Positions 25,779 through 33,598 of a stretch of 64,000 nt of DNA are shown piece by piece. Both the position numbers and the translations under genes were made by a program. The notes beneath the pieces were generated by a model. The model saw nothing but the letters and a program-made list of their open reading frames with translations. It ran no database searches and had not been told where the DNA came from. Position 1 is the stretch's first letter; every line of letters begins with the position of its first letter. Source of the stretch: Clostridium sp. DSM 17811 (GTDB lineage: Bacteria; Bacillota; Clostridia; Clostridiales; Clostridiaceae); the NCBI RefSeq assembly GCF_018861905.1, contig NZ_JAHLDU010000016.1, positions 36,516 to 100,515 on the forward strand, given 5' to 3'.

Positions 25779-26790
25779 CCTTGGAGTAATCTGATAATTT
25801 ATAAAAACATATAGTGAACTCCGTACCATTTCCCTCCTCAGATTTAACATATATATCATGATTTAATTTATGAGCCATCTTTTTAGATAAATATAAACCC
25901 ATACCTGTAGATTTTGATAACGCTCTCCCATTCTCTCCTGTAAAACCTCTATCAAATATTCTATTTATGTCTTTTTCTTGAACTCCAATACCATTATCTT
26001 TAACATAAAGATTAATAGATTTGAAATCTTCTTTAGCATAAATGTTTATTTTTCCGTCCCTAGTCACATATTTGCATGCATTATTGATAAGTTGGTCAAT
26101 AATATAAGAGAGCCATTTTTCATCGGACAAAACATCATAATTTATATTACCTAGTTCTAAATTTATATTTCTTGATATGAAAAGAGTAGCATTTCTTTTA
26201 ACAACTTTTTTTATCATATTTTCAATACTAATTTCATTTATTTGTAAGTCCTCTGAGTAGCTAGATGCTCTACTTGTATAAAGCACCTGATTAATAAAAA
26301 AATTTATTCGTGTGTATTCAACAATAAGCTGTTCTGCCACATCTGTGTCATCTATTTTGCCAGTTATAAGCTCACATACCGAAATAGGTATTTTTATTTC
26401 ATGAACCCACTTTATTATGTAATCATTCATTTCCTCAAAGGCTGATTTTACGTCGTTAACTTTCTTATCTGATTCATCATTTTTAAACCTAACGACGTCT
26501 TTTATAAGCTGAGCTTCAAAGTAGTAACTATTATGAGGCAGACTATCATCTACGATTTTTTCCTTACGTATAGCATCGTAAATACCTTTGTAACTATACT
26601 TCCATCTTCTATAATCAATAAATACAAATATTAATGATATAAAAAACAGTAGAAAATCCATATATATAATATCGTTAAACTGTGCATCTATAGGACTACT
26701 ACTTAAAAGGATTAGATTTATGGTGAAGAAGATACATATGAAATATATTATTTTTAAGCTTGAATTTTTAATGTATGCGATTATATTCAT
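25771..26790 (-). CDS. Intramembrane-sensing histidine kinase (BceS-like)
   Basis: The 339-residue kinase has just two N-terminal helices with almost no external loop (about 11-32 and 39-57), the hallmark of Bce-type kinases that sense through their ABC partner. The phosphorylation motif is VHEIKIPISVCELI, and the HATPase has DNGIGVQ and STGMGLYLSKKMA. It starts within the regulator stop codon (four-base overlap) and is followed by the ABC genes, so the complete signalling module is present. Confidence 0.94.
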   Translation of the reverse strand: MNIIAYIKNSSLKIIYFICIFFTINLILLSSSPIDAQFNDIIYMDFLLFFISLIFVFIDYRRWKYSYKGIYDAIRKEKIVDDSLPHNSYYFEAQLIKDVVRFKNDESDKKVNDVKSAFEEMNDYIIKWVHEIKIPISVCELITGKIDDTDVAEQLIVEYTRINFFINQVLYTSRASSYSEDLQINEISIENMIKKVVKRNATLFISRNINLELGNINYDVLSDEKWLSYIIDQLINNACKYVTRDGKINIYAKEDFKSINLYVKDNGIGVQEKDINRIFDRGFTGENGRALSKSTGMGLYLSKKMAHKLNHDIYVKSEEGNGTEFTICFYKLSDYSKVT

Positions 26791-27461
26791 AAAATCATGT
26801 ACCCATAACCTTTCTTTGTAACTATATAATCCTTTAGTCCCATATCGCTAACTTTCATGCGAAGCCTGTTAATATTTACTGTGAGAGTGTTATCATTAAT
26901 AAAATTATCATCATCCCATATTCCCCTCATTATCCTCTCTCTAGATATGGTCTTACCCCTATTTTTCATAAGTAGAAGCATTACTTTAAATTCATTTTTG
27001 GTAAGGTCAATTTTCTCTTCTTTATACTGAAGCGTGTTATCCACTAAATTGAGTATTACTCCATCACATTCTACTAAATCAGAGGGTTGCTCACCATAAG
27101 AATAAGTTCGTCTAAGCAAAGCATTTATCTTAGCAATTAAAATATCCATAGAAAATGGCTTGGTTATATAATCATCGCCGCCAGTATTCATTGCCATAAT
27201 AATATCCATATTAGTATCCCTTGAAGAAACAAATATTATAGGAACTTTTGATATTTCTCTAATTTTGCTACACCAGTAAAATCCATCAAAATAAGGTAAG
27301 TTTACATCCATAACCACTAAATCAGGCTTCATGCTGGCAAACTCTGCAGTTATGTCTTCAAAATCACCTATAATAGAGGTCATAAAGCCCCATTTTATAA
27401 GACTTTCATTCATGTTAATGCACAATGCCTTATCATCCTCAATTGTCATTATCTTATACAT
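26787..27461 (-). CDS. OmpR-family response regulator (BceR-like)
   Basis: The 224-residue protein has a receiver domain with the phospho-acceptor in LVVMDVNLPYFDG and lysine in DDYITKPFS, and a winged-helix domain ending TKKGYGYMIL. It sits directly before the BceS-like kinase and three bases after the SRPBCC gene. It should activate the ABC genes at 22991-25671 when the transporter encounters its peptide. Confidence 0.95.
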   Translation of the reverse strand: MYKIMTIEDDKALCINMNESLIKWGFMTSIIGDFEDITAEFASMKPDLVVMDVNLPYFDGFYWCSKIREISKVPIIFVSSRDTNMDIIMAMNTGGDDYITKPFSMDILIAKINALLRRTYSYGEQPSDLVECDGVILNLVDNTLQYKEEKIDLTKNEFKVMLLLMKNRGKTISRERIMRGIWDDDNFINDNTLTVNINRLRMKVSDMGLKDYIVTKKGYGYMIL

Positions 27462-27464
27462 AAT

Positions 27465-27881
27465 TCACTCTCCTAATTCCACTTTTAAATCTGAAACATA
27501 GGTATTCTGCATTTTCTTTAAATCCATAAAAAAATAAGATAAAATCTTAATAATAGGGTTTTTAACAAAGATATTTTCTGTAAAAATTATTTTTGTTCCA
27601 CCTGATTCTGTTACCGAAAAATGACCAGTCCAAGAACCATTGAACATTTTATTTCCAATATTAAATTCATATTCACTATACTCTTTCTTTTTAGTAATGC
27701 TAAATTTTGTAGCATTGCCGCTATGAGTGTATTCAATAAATTCTTTACCATCATTAAGAATTTCAATTCTTTCAATATCACTACGCCATTTACAATTACT
27801 ATTATTGGTAACGACATTCCAAACAGATTTTATATTGGAATTGAAGTATGCTGTAACTTCTGATATTCTTGCTTTCCCCAA
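27465..27881 (-). CDS. SRPBCC-family protein (polyketide-cyclase/START fold)
   Basis: This protein of about 138 residues has the SRPBCC pattern: an N-terminal strand, the ...VWNVVTNNSNCKWRSDIERIEIL helix-strand motif, and a long C-terminal helix (IKILSYFFMDLKKMQNTYVSDL). Such proteins bind hydrophobic ligands in a deep pocket. GAGAGGTG supports a TTG start at 27881, though an upstream GTG at 27890 is possible. It is the first gene of the Bce-type operon, three bases before the regulator. Its role there is not obvious; binding of a lipid or antibiotic is a guess. Confidence 0.82.
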   Translation of the reverse strand: MGKARISEVTAYFNSNIKSVWNVVTNNSNCKWRSDIERIEILNDGKEFIEYTHSGNATKFSITKKKEYSEYEFNIGNKMFNGSWTGHFSVTESGGTKIIFTENIFVKNPIIKILSYFFMDLKKMQNTYVSDLKVELGE

Positions 27882-28004
27882 AACATTCACCTCTCAAATT
27901 ATAAATAATTTCCGTTTAATCTACAATTATGCATCAATCTCCAGTTAATTATACCATTATATACCATGGTTTGCTGTGTTTTAAAATGTTCTATTTGTAT
28001 AACA

Positions 28005-28034
28005 TTGACATTAAATATAATTACATGATAAAAT
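28005..28034 (+). promoter_or_regulatory. Sigma-A promoter of the MBL-fold gene
   Basis: TTGACA (28005-28010) and TAAAAT (28029-28034) are 18 bases apart, about 50 bases upstream of the GTG start. Confidence 0.65.
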
Positions 28035-28082
28035 TCACTTAAAAACAGATTAAGATTTTATTTATTCTCAGGAGGTTTAAAT

Positions 28083-28889
28083 GTGAAATTAAAAGTTTTA
28101 GTAGATAATAATACATATATTGACCAATATTATTGTGGTGAACCTGCTGTTTCATATTATATTGAAGATGAGGATGTTCGTATATTATTAGATGTAGGAT
28201 ATTCTGATTTATTTATAACAAACTCAGATGCATTAGGTGTCGATTTGCAAAGGATAAATGCTATCATTATTTCCCATGGTCATGATGACCACACAAGAGG
28301 ATTAAAATATTATTTTGAACAAAACTATAAAAATAGAATATCTATTTTTGCTCATCCGGATGCATTCAAAGAAAAAATAGTAGATACTGTAAAAATATGT
28401 TCTCCTATTTTAATAGATGAACTAAAAGAAAAGTGCAATTTAGTTCTTTCAAAAGATCCGATTAAGATTAGTCAACATATGACTTTCTTAGGTGAGATAC
28501 CACAAGTTAACACCTTTGAAAAAAGGAAATCTATTGGTAAACAAAATGTTGACGGAATTTTTATTGATGATTATGTACTGGACGATACAGCACTCGTATA
28601 TCAAAGTGAAAAAGGTATTTATATCATTGTTGGATGTTCTCATAGTGGAATTTGCAATATAGTAGAATATGCAAAAAAAGTGTGTAATGATAACCGAGTA
28701 TTAGGTATCATAGGTGGATTTCATTTATTTGAAGTATCTGAGCAAGTAAACAAGACTATTGATTATCTGAAACAAAACAATATAAAAGAATTATATCCTT
28801 GCCATTGTACTTCATTTGCTGTTCGAGCAGAAATACATAAGATTTTGCCTGTAAAAGAAGTTGGAGTAGGCTTAGAAATAGAATGGTAA
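28083..28889 (+). CDS. MBL-fold metallohydrolase
   Basis: The 268-residue protein has the metallo-beta-lactamase motif HGHDDH (in IISHGHDDHTRG), a later histidine in IVGCSHSGICN and a final IGGFHLF. These should hold a dinuclear metal site. The layout matches the COG1237 group (annotated as dihydropteroate-related or beta-ribofuranosylaminobenzene phosphate synthase-like), whose activity is mostly untested. AGGAGG lies eight bases before the GTG start. It is a single-gene unit with its own promoter and terminator. Confidence 0.9.
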   Translation: MKLKVLVDNNTYIDQYYCGEPAVSYYIEDEDVRILLDVGYSDLFITNSDALGVDLQRINAIIISHGHDDHTRGLKYYFEQNYKNRISIFAHPDAFKEKIVDTVKICSPILIDELKEKCNLVLSKDPIKISQHMTFLGEIPQVNTFEKRKSIGKQNVDGIFIDDYVLDDTALVYQSEKGIYIIVGCSHSGICNIVEYAKKVCNDNRVLGIIGGFHLFEVSEQVNKTIDYLKQNNIKELYPCHCTSFAVRAEIHKILPVKEVGVGLEIEW

Positions 28890-28937
28890 TATATATCTTG
28901 GATGAGATGAAAATTATCTAATAAATTATAAATTTAA

Positions 28938-28975
28938 AAAGAGTAACATCCTAATTAATTAAGATGCTACTCTTT
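28938..28975. terminator. Bidirectional terminator between the MBL gene and uxuA
   Basis: AAAGAGTAACATC pairs with GATGCTACTCTTT with one mismatch. It serves both convergent genes. Confidence 0.8.
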
Positions 28976-28984
28976 ATTGCTTCT

Positions 28985-30052
28985 TTACTTAGATGATTTA
29001 TCTATTGCTTCCCACAAACCATTTAAGTATGTTGCTCCTAGTGCTCTATCGTACAATCCGTACCCAGGCATTGCAATCTCATCCCAAATCATTCTTCCAT
29101 GATCTGGTCTTATAGGTCCTTCCATACCAATATCATAAAGTGCTTTCATGATTTCAAACATATCTAATGATCCATCAGAGGATAAATGTGCTGCTTCATC
29201 AAACTTGCCTGGTGCAAGGTGTTTAATATTCCTTAAATGAGCAAAATGAATTCTTCCTTTGAAACTTCTAATCATATCAGGAATATCATTATCAGGATTA
29301 GATCCTAAAGAACCTGTACACAATGTTAGTCCATTATTCATAACAGGAACTGCATCTAACATTCTTTGAATGTTTTTCTTATTGTTTATAACTCTTGGTA
29401 GTCCATATACAGACCATGCTGGGTCATCTTGATGAATAGCCATCTTCATTCCTAGCTTCTCACAAGTTGGCATAATTTTCTTAAGAAAGTACACAAGGTT
29501 TTCAAATAATTTTTCTTCATTTACATCTTTGTAGAGTTCAAATAATTCTTTTACTCTTGCAAGTCTTTCTGGTTCCCACCCGGGCATTATAAATCCATTA
29601 GAATTAGAATCTATTTGTTCAAACATTTTAGTTGGATCTATTTTATCAATAAGCTCCTGATCATAAGAAAGAACTGTAGAACCATCTACTCTCATCTTTG
29701 CAAGATTAGATCTCGTCCAATCAAATACAGGCATAAAATTGTAACAAACTAAATCAATACCCTCCTTTGCTAAGTTTTCAAGAGTCTTAATATAGTTTTC
29801 TATATACAAATCTCTTGTTGGAAGTCCAATCTTAATATCATCATGAATATTTACACTTTCAATACCACTAACCTCAAGGCCTGCAGCTTCTACTTCCTTT
29901 TTCATAGCTTTAATTGCCTCTGTACTCCAAATTTCTCCAGGCTTAGTGTCATATAGTGTTGTTATAACCCCTACGCAACCAGGAATTTGTCTTATTTGTT
30001 TTAAAGTTACACTGTCATATTTACTTCCAAACCATCTTAGTGTCATTTTCAT
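28985..30052 (-). CDS. uxuA: Mannonate dehydratase
   Basis: This protein of about 355 residues begins MKMTLRWFGSKYDSVTLKQI and has the UxuA features: PGCVGVITTLYD, YNFMPVFDWTRS, KMAIHQDDPAWSVYGLPR, the CTGSLGSN loop and RPDHGRMIW. It removes water from D-mannonate to give 2-keto-3-deoxygluconate in glucuronate breakdown. GAGGGG lies before the ATG at 30052; an in-frame GTG further upstream at 30103 lacks support. No uxaC or uxuB is adjacent. The sugar-acid cluster at 11.5-16.4 kb may supply or share the pathway. Confidence 0.95.
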   Translation of the reverse strand: MKMTLRWFGSKYDSVTLKQIRQIPGCVGVITTLYDTKPGEIWSTEAIKAMKKEVEAAGLEVSGIESVNIHDDIKIGLPTRDLYIENYIKTLENLAKEGIDLVCYNFMPVFDWTRSNLAKMRVDGSTVLSYDQELIDKIDPTKMFEQIDSNSNGFIMPGWEPERLARVKELFELYKDVNEEKLFENLVYFLKKIMPTCEKLGMKMAIHQDDPAWSVYGLPRVINNKKNIQRMLDAVPVMNNGLTLCTGSLGSNPDNDIPDMIRSFKGRIHFAHLRNIKHLAPGKFDEAAHLSSDGSLDMFEIMKALYDIGMEGPIRPDHGRMIWDEIAMPGYGLYDRALGATYLNGLWEAIDKSSK

Positions 30053-30266
30053 ATTAATATTCCCCTCTTTCTTCACAGTATAATGTAAATATACTACTTC
30101 CACTTACATGTTTACGTTTTCACATAATTCACACTAACCTATATTGGATGAATTAAATCACCTATAGGTAGTAAATATTTCTAATGATATAAAAAGTTTA
30201 AATCAGTATACTTGTATACTAGCATAGCAATGAATAATAGTCAAGATTTAGAAATAATATTAATTT

Positions 30267-30644
30267 CTATCCATCATACTCAACCAAAGCCTTTTTTAAA
30301 TTTCTTACTCCACCTCTTGGGTCATCCACATCACCTATATATCTAGGAATTAAATGCACATGCAAATGATTTATAGTTTGCCCCGCATATGTTCCTACAT
30401 TAATACCTATATTATATCCAGCTGGTTCATATTGAATATCAAACATCTCTTTTACCTCATGCATTAATTTATATATTGCTTTAATCTCTTCCTCTGTTGC
30501 CTCAAAAAAGTTAGCAAAATGCCTTTTTGCTATTATTAAACAATGACCATTATTTACTGGGAAATGATCAAGTATTGCAACTGCATACCTGTTTTCTACT
30601 ATTATTTCGGATTCATTGATATTGCAAAATATACATTCTGACAT
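30267..30644 (-). CDS. HIT-family nucleotide hydrolase/transferase
   Basis: The 125-residue protein has the histidine triad HLHVHL near residue 95 and the N-terminal CIFCN motif followed by a short insertion, as in Hint-type proteins. Members cleave nucleoside phosphoramidates or related dinucleotides. AAGGAGACG precedes the ATG. It is a single-gene unit downstream of the TerC terminator. Confidence 0.94.
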   Translation of the reverse strand: MSECIFCNINESEIIVENRYAVAILDHFPVNNGHCLIIAKRHFANFFEATEEEIKAIYKLMHEVKEMFDIQYEPAGYNIGINVGTYAGQTINHLHVHLIPRYIGDVDDPRGGVRNLKKALVEYDG

Positions 30645-30720
30645 CGTTATCGTCTCCTTTTAATATTATATTATCATTTTAAATTCTATTTTTCATGACA
30701 GTATTAATTCTATAATAACA

Positions 30721-30750
30721 AAAAAACTGTACTATTAAGTACAGTTTTTT
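30721..30750 (-). terminator. Terminator of the TerC-family gene
   Basis: AAAAAACTGTAC pairs perfectly with GTACAGTTTTTT across a six-base loop. It may work in both directions. Confidence 0.85.
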
Positions 30751-30762
30751 TAATATTCATTC

Positions 30763-31455
30763 TTATGTATTATGTCCAAAAGCTGTCTTTTCTTTTTCCG
30801 CTCTTTTTATTACTAAGTATCCATACAACAATATTCCAATGGCAAAAACCCATGGAATTATCACTGAAACTGTATTTGAAAGGCCTAAATATTTCATTGT
30901 TATATTATCCTCGAGTATCATTTTAAATGAGGTGTGAGCTAATATTGCGCCACCTAAGAATATAACAATAGGGTGATCTTTCATTAAGTTTGCAACAAAT
31001 CGACTTCCGTAAAAAATTATTGGTATGTTTATCAAAATACCGATAACAATTAATAAAACATTGCCATCTGCTGTACTTGCTATTGCTATTACATTATCAA
31101 GACTCATACTAATATCCGCTATAATAATTACCGCTACAGCTCCCCAAAATTTATCTGCTTTTTTTACATCACACTCTACTTCTTTAGTCTGAGGCTTAAT
31201 AAAGTCCCATGTTATTTTTACTAAAACAAGTCCACCAACTAATTTAATCGGCAACCACTGTATAGCCATTATTTGAGTAATGACACAGGCAAATAACACT
31301 CTTAATCCTATAGCTCCTGCTATTCCTATAAAACTAGCTTTCTTCGCAAATTTAGGTGATAGATTTTTTGTTGCTAGTGCTATAACACCTATATTATCAC
31401 CCGATAATGTTAAATCAAGTATTGTAATTTGCAGTACTCCTATTATAAAAACCAT
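30763..31455 (-). CDS. TerC/YjbE-family integral membrane protein
   Basis: The 230-residue protein has about seven helices with the conserved charged motifs DLTLSGDNIGVIALA and ADISMSLDNVIAIA, the hallmarks of TerC/YjbE. Several family members export or handle Mn2+ or other metals at the membrane; the ion here is not proven. A yybP-ykoY manganese riboswitch is often found ahead of such genes, but I see none in the leader. A tandem AT-rich repeat lies further upstream. Confidence 0.9.
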   Translation of the reverse strand: MVFIIGVLQITILDLTLSGDNIGVIALATKNLSPKFAKKASFIGIAGAIGLRVLFACVITQIMAIQWLPIKLVGGLVLVKITWDFIKPQTKEVECDVKKADKFWGAVAVIIIADISMSLDNVIAIASTADGNVLLIVIGILINIPIIFYGSRFVANLMKDHPIVIFLGGAILAHTSFKMILEDNITMKYLGLSNTVSVIIPWVFAIGILLYGYLVIKRAEKEKTAFGHNT

Positions 31456-31656
31456 TAAAGTCTCCGTTTGTATCTCCTTCTTTCACTTGGCATTAAAATT
31501 TATTAATTAACACAAACCTTAACAACGATTTTTTATATTTTCTAAACACTTCTAAACTTTACACTCTTTCTATAATATACCTTATATTTTACTATATTAC
31601 AATGATTTTAGGTAGATGCCATTCATATCACTACCATAACTATATGCCTTCTTATT

Positions 31657-31704
31657 ATATTTACTTATTAATATATTTACTTATTAATATATTTACTTAT
31701 TAAG
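31657..31704. repeat. Three tandem 16-base AT-rich repeats
   Basis: ATATTTACTTATTAAT is repeated three times without interruption; the last copy ends AAG instead of AAT. It lies between the end of the Ser/Thr kinase gene and the TerC leader. No function is apparent. Confidence 0.8.
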
Positions 31705-31742
31705 TTTATTCATTTTAAAGCAAACATATCACTAATAAGGTT

Positions 31743-33239
31743 CTATTTGTTTTTAGAATGTTTCCCCTTAGGGCTCTTTCCATGTATCTGTTCAATTTTT
31801 TTCATGTCTTTTACCACCTTTGTTTGTGGCGGTGTAGCTTGAACCATCTCTTTACCTAGGCTTAAAACTATACTTATTTTACCATCTTTTTCATAAGATG
31901 CATTCACCTCAGGTGATTGACTAATAACTAATCCCTTATCAATACTATCACTATAATTATTTGTTACATCCCCAAGCAAAAAACCATTATTAACGGCTAC
32001 CTGTCTTGCACTGTCTTGAGTTTTCCCAATAAGTGAGGGAACAAATTTCTTTTCAATTACTTGTACTTTTGGAACAATAGTTTTCACAACTGTAGCTTTT
32101 GTATCAGTCATTGCCTTACCCTCAGCCACCTTCCCATTAGAAAGAGATTTTCCTAAAGCTACAACACTAATAATTAAAATAATTGACGTTATAATTATAA
32201 TAACCTTTTTATTTCTACTGAGCTTCTTCTTTATAGGTATTACTTCACTTTCTTTTTTAAATATTGTTTCCTCAATCAATGGTTTTTCAAAAACTGTTTT
32301 TTCAAAAATTTCTTCCTTGCTCATAACTGTTGTTAAATCATCTCTTATATTGGAAGCTACTACTGTATCCATAATTTTTGTAGCGCCATCTATTTCACTA
32401 TTTACAATAACTTTATAATTAGGATTTTTTCTAATAATCCCTATTACCTCTGACATTTCGCTCGCCGTTTGGTATCTTTTAATAGGTTCCTTTTGCATAG
32501 CCCTTAAAATTACCTGGTTTATATTTTCAGGTATGTCTGTAACAATATCTTTTGGCGCAGTAATTGGCCCCTGAATATGCATCATAGCTATTGTAATAAC
32601 ACTTTCTGCATCATAAGGTACTTCCCCTGTCACCATTTCGTACATTACAATGCCTAATGAATATATGTCTGATCTACAGTCCACAAAATTTCCTTTTGCT
32701 TGTTCTGGAGAAAAATAATGTGCGGTTCCCATTACCTTATTAGAATTGGTTACAGTTCTTACATCTGCAACTTTAGCTATTCCAAAATCCATGACCTTAA
32801 CCATTTCATCCTTGGTTATCATAATATTATCCGGCTTTATATCGCGATGAATTATACCGTTCACATGTGCACACTGGAGAGCTTTTGCTATTTGAAAAAC
32901 TATATCTAAAGTCTTCTTGGATGTAAGCCTTCCATTTTCCTTTATTATTTGCTTTAATGTTTTTCCATCAACATATTCCATAACAATAAAATTAACATCA
33001 TTTTCTGAGCAAACATCATGAACATTCACTATGTTTGGATGTGATAATTTTGCAATTGAAGTAGCTTCACTTTTAAACCTTGAAACAAACTCATCATCAT
33101 TACTTAACTCTGCCTTTAATATTTTTACAGCGACAAATCTATTTAGCACATGGCACTTTGCTTTATAAACAGTTCCCATGCCACCCTCGCCAATGTTCTC
33201 TAATAACTCATATCTATTTAAAAGAAATGTCCCTATCAT
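31743..33239 (-). CDS. PASTA-domain Ser/Thr protein kinase (PrkC-like, single PASTA)
   Basis: The 498-residue protein has an N-terminal Hanks-type kinase domain (glycine loop GEGGMGTVY 17-25, lysine 39, catalytic HRDIKPDN with D133, DFG 151-153). A membrane helix lies at about 345-366, and one external PASTA repeat spans about 402-468 (VPSLIGKTQDSARQVAVNNGF). It should bind muropeptide or cell-wall material outside and phosphorylate targets inside. PrkC usually has three or four PASTA repeats and lies next to a PP2C phosphatase gene; here there is one repeat and no phosphatase gene nearby. The large class B PBP gene starts divergently 360 bases away. Confidence 0.92.
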   Translation of the reverse strand: MIGTFLLNRYELLENIGEGGMGTVYKAKCHVLNRFVAVKILKAELSNDDEFVSRFKSEATSIAKLSHPNIVNVHDVCSENDVNFIVMEYVDGKTLKQIIKENGRLTSKKTLDIVFQIAKALQCAHVNGIIHRDIKPDNIMITKDEMVKVMDFGIAKVADVRTVTNSNKVMGTAHYFSPEQAKGNFVDCRSDIYSLGIVMYEMVTGEVPYDAESVITIAMMHIQGPITAPKDIVTDIPENINQVILRAMQKEPIKRYQTASEMSEVIGIIRKNPNYKVIVNSEIDGATKIMDTVVASNIRDDLTTVMSKEEIFEKTVFEKPLIEETIFKKESEVIPIKKKLSRNKKVIIIITSIILIISVVALGKSLSNGKVAEGKAMTDTKATVVKTIVPKVQVIEKKFVPSLIGKTQDSARQVAVNNGFLLGDVTNNYSDSIDKGLVISQSPEVNASYEKDGKISIVLSLGKEMVQATPPQTKVVKDMKKIEQIHGKSPKGKHSKNK

Positions 33240-33448
33240 ATATATTTTGTCCCCCTACGAAGAATATTACCCTGTATATTATATCATAACTTATGAAAAA
33301 TGAATGAGACAAAATGTGTGTATGGATTTATTTTGTCGAATCATGTATGATAGGTATAAGATATATGAATTTTAGTGGTATACTTTATCTAATCATATGA
33401 AAAATCTAACGTCCGATAATTTAGGATGTAATCAACTCATTAATGTAA

Positions 33449-33477
33449 TTGACAAAGCTTATATCTAGACGTATATT
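33449..33477 (+). promoter_or_regulatory. Sigma-A promoter of the class B PBP gene
   Basis: TTGACA (33449-33454) and TATATT (33472-33477) are 17 bases apart, about 120 bases upstream of the ATG. The rest of the 33240-33598 gap shows no further feature I recognise. Confidence 0.75.
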
Positions 33478-33598
33478 TAAAATGCGTATGAATTGCAAGG
33501 TTTCACAAAGTCACCATTTAGATTGTTTTTTGAGAATGCTGACAGATACTAATAATTTTATTATGCAAAAAAAAATGAAAGTATAAAATGGTGATGAA

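Noticed and set aside
31456..31656. Manganese (yybP-ykoY) riboswitch ahead of the TerC-family gene
   Set aside because: I looked for its conserved loops in the leader and did not find them; the region is simple AT-rich sequence.
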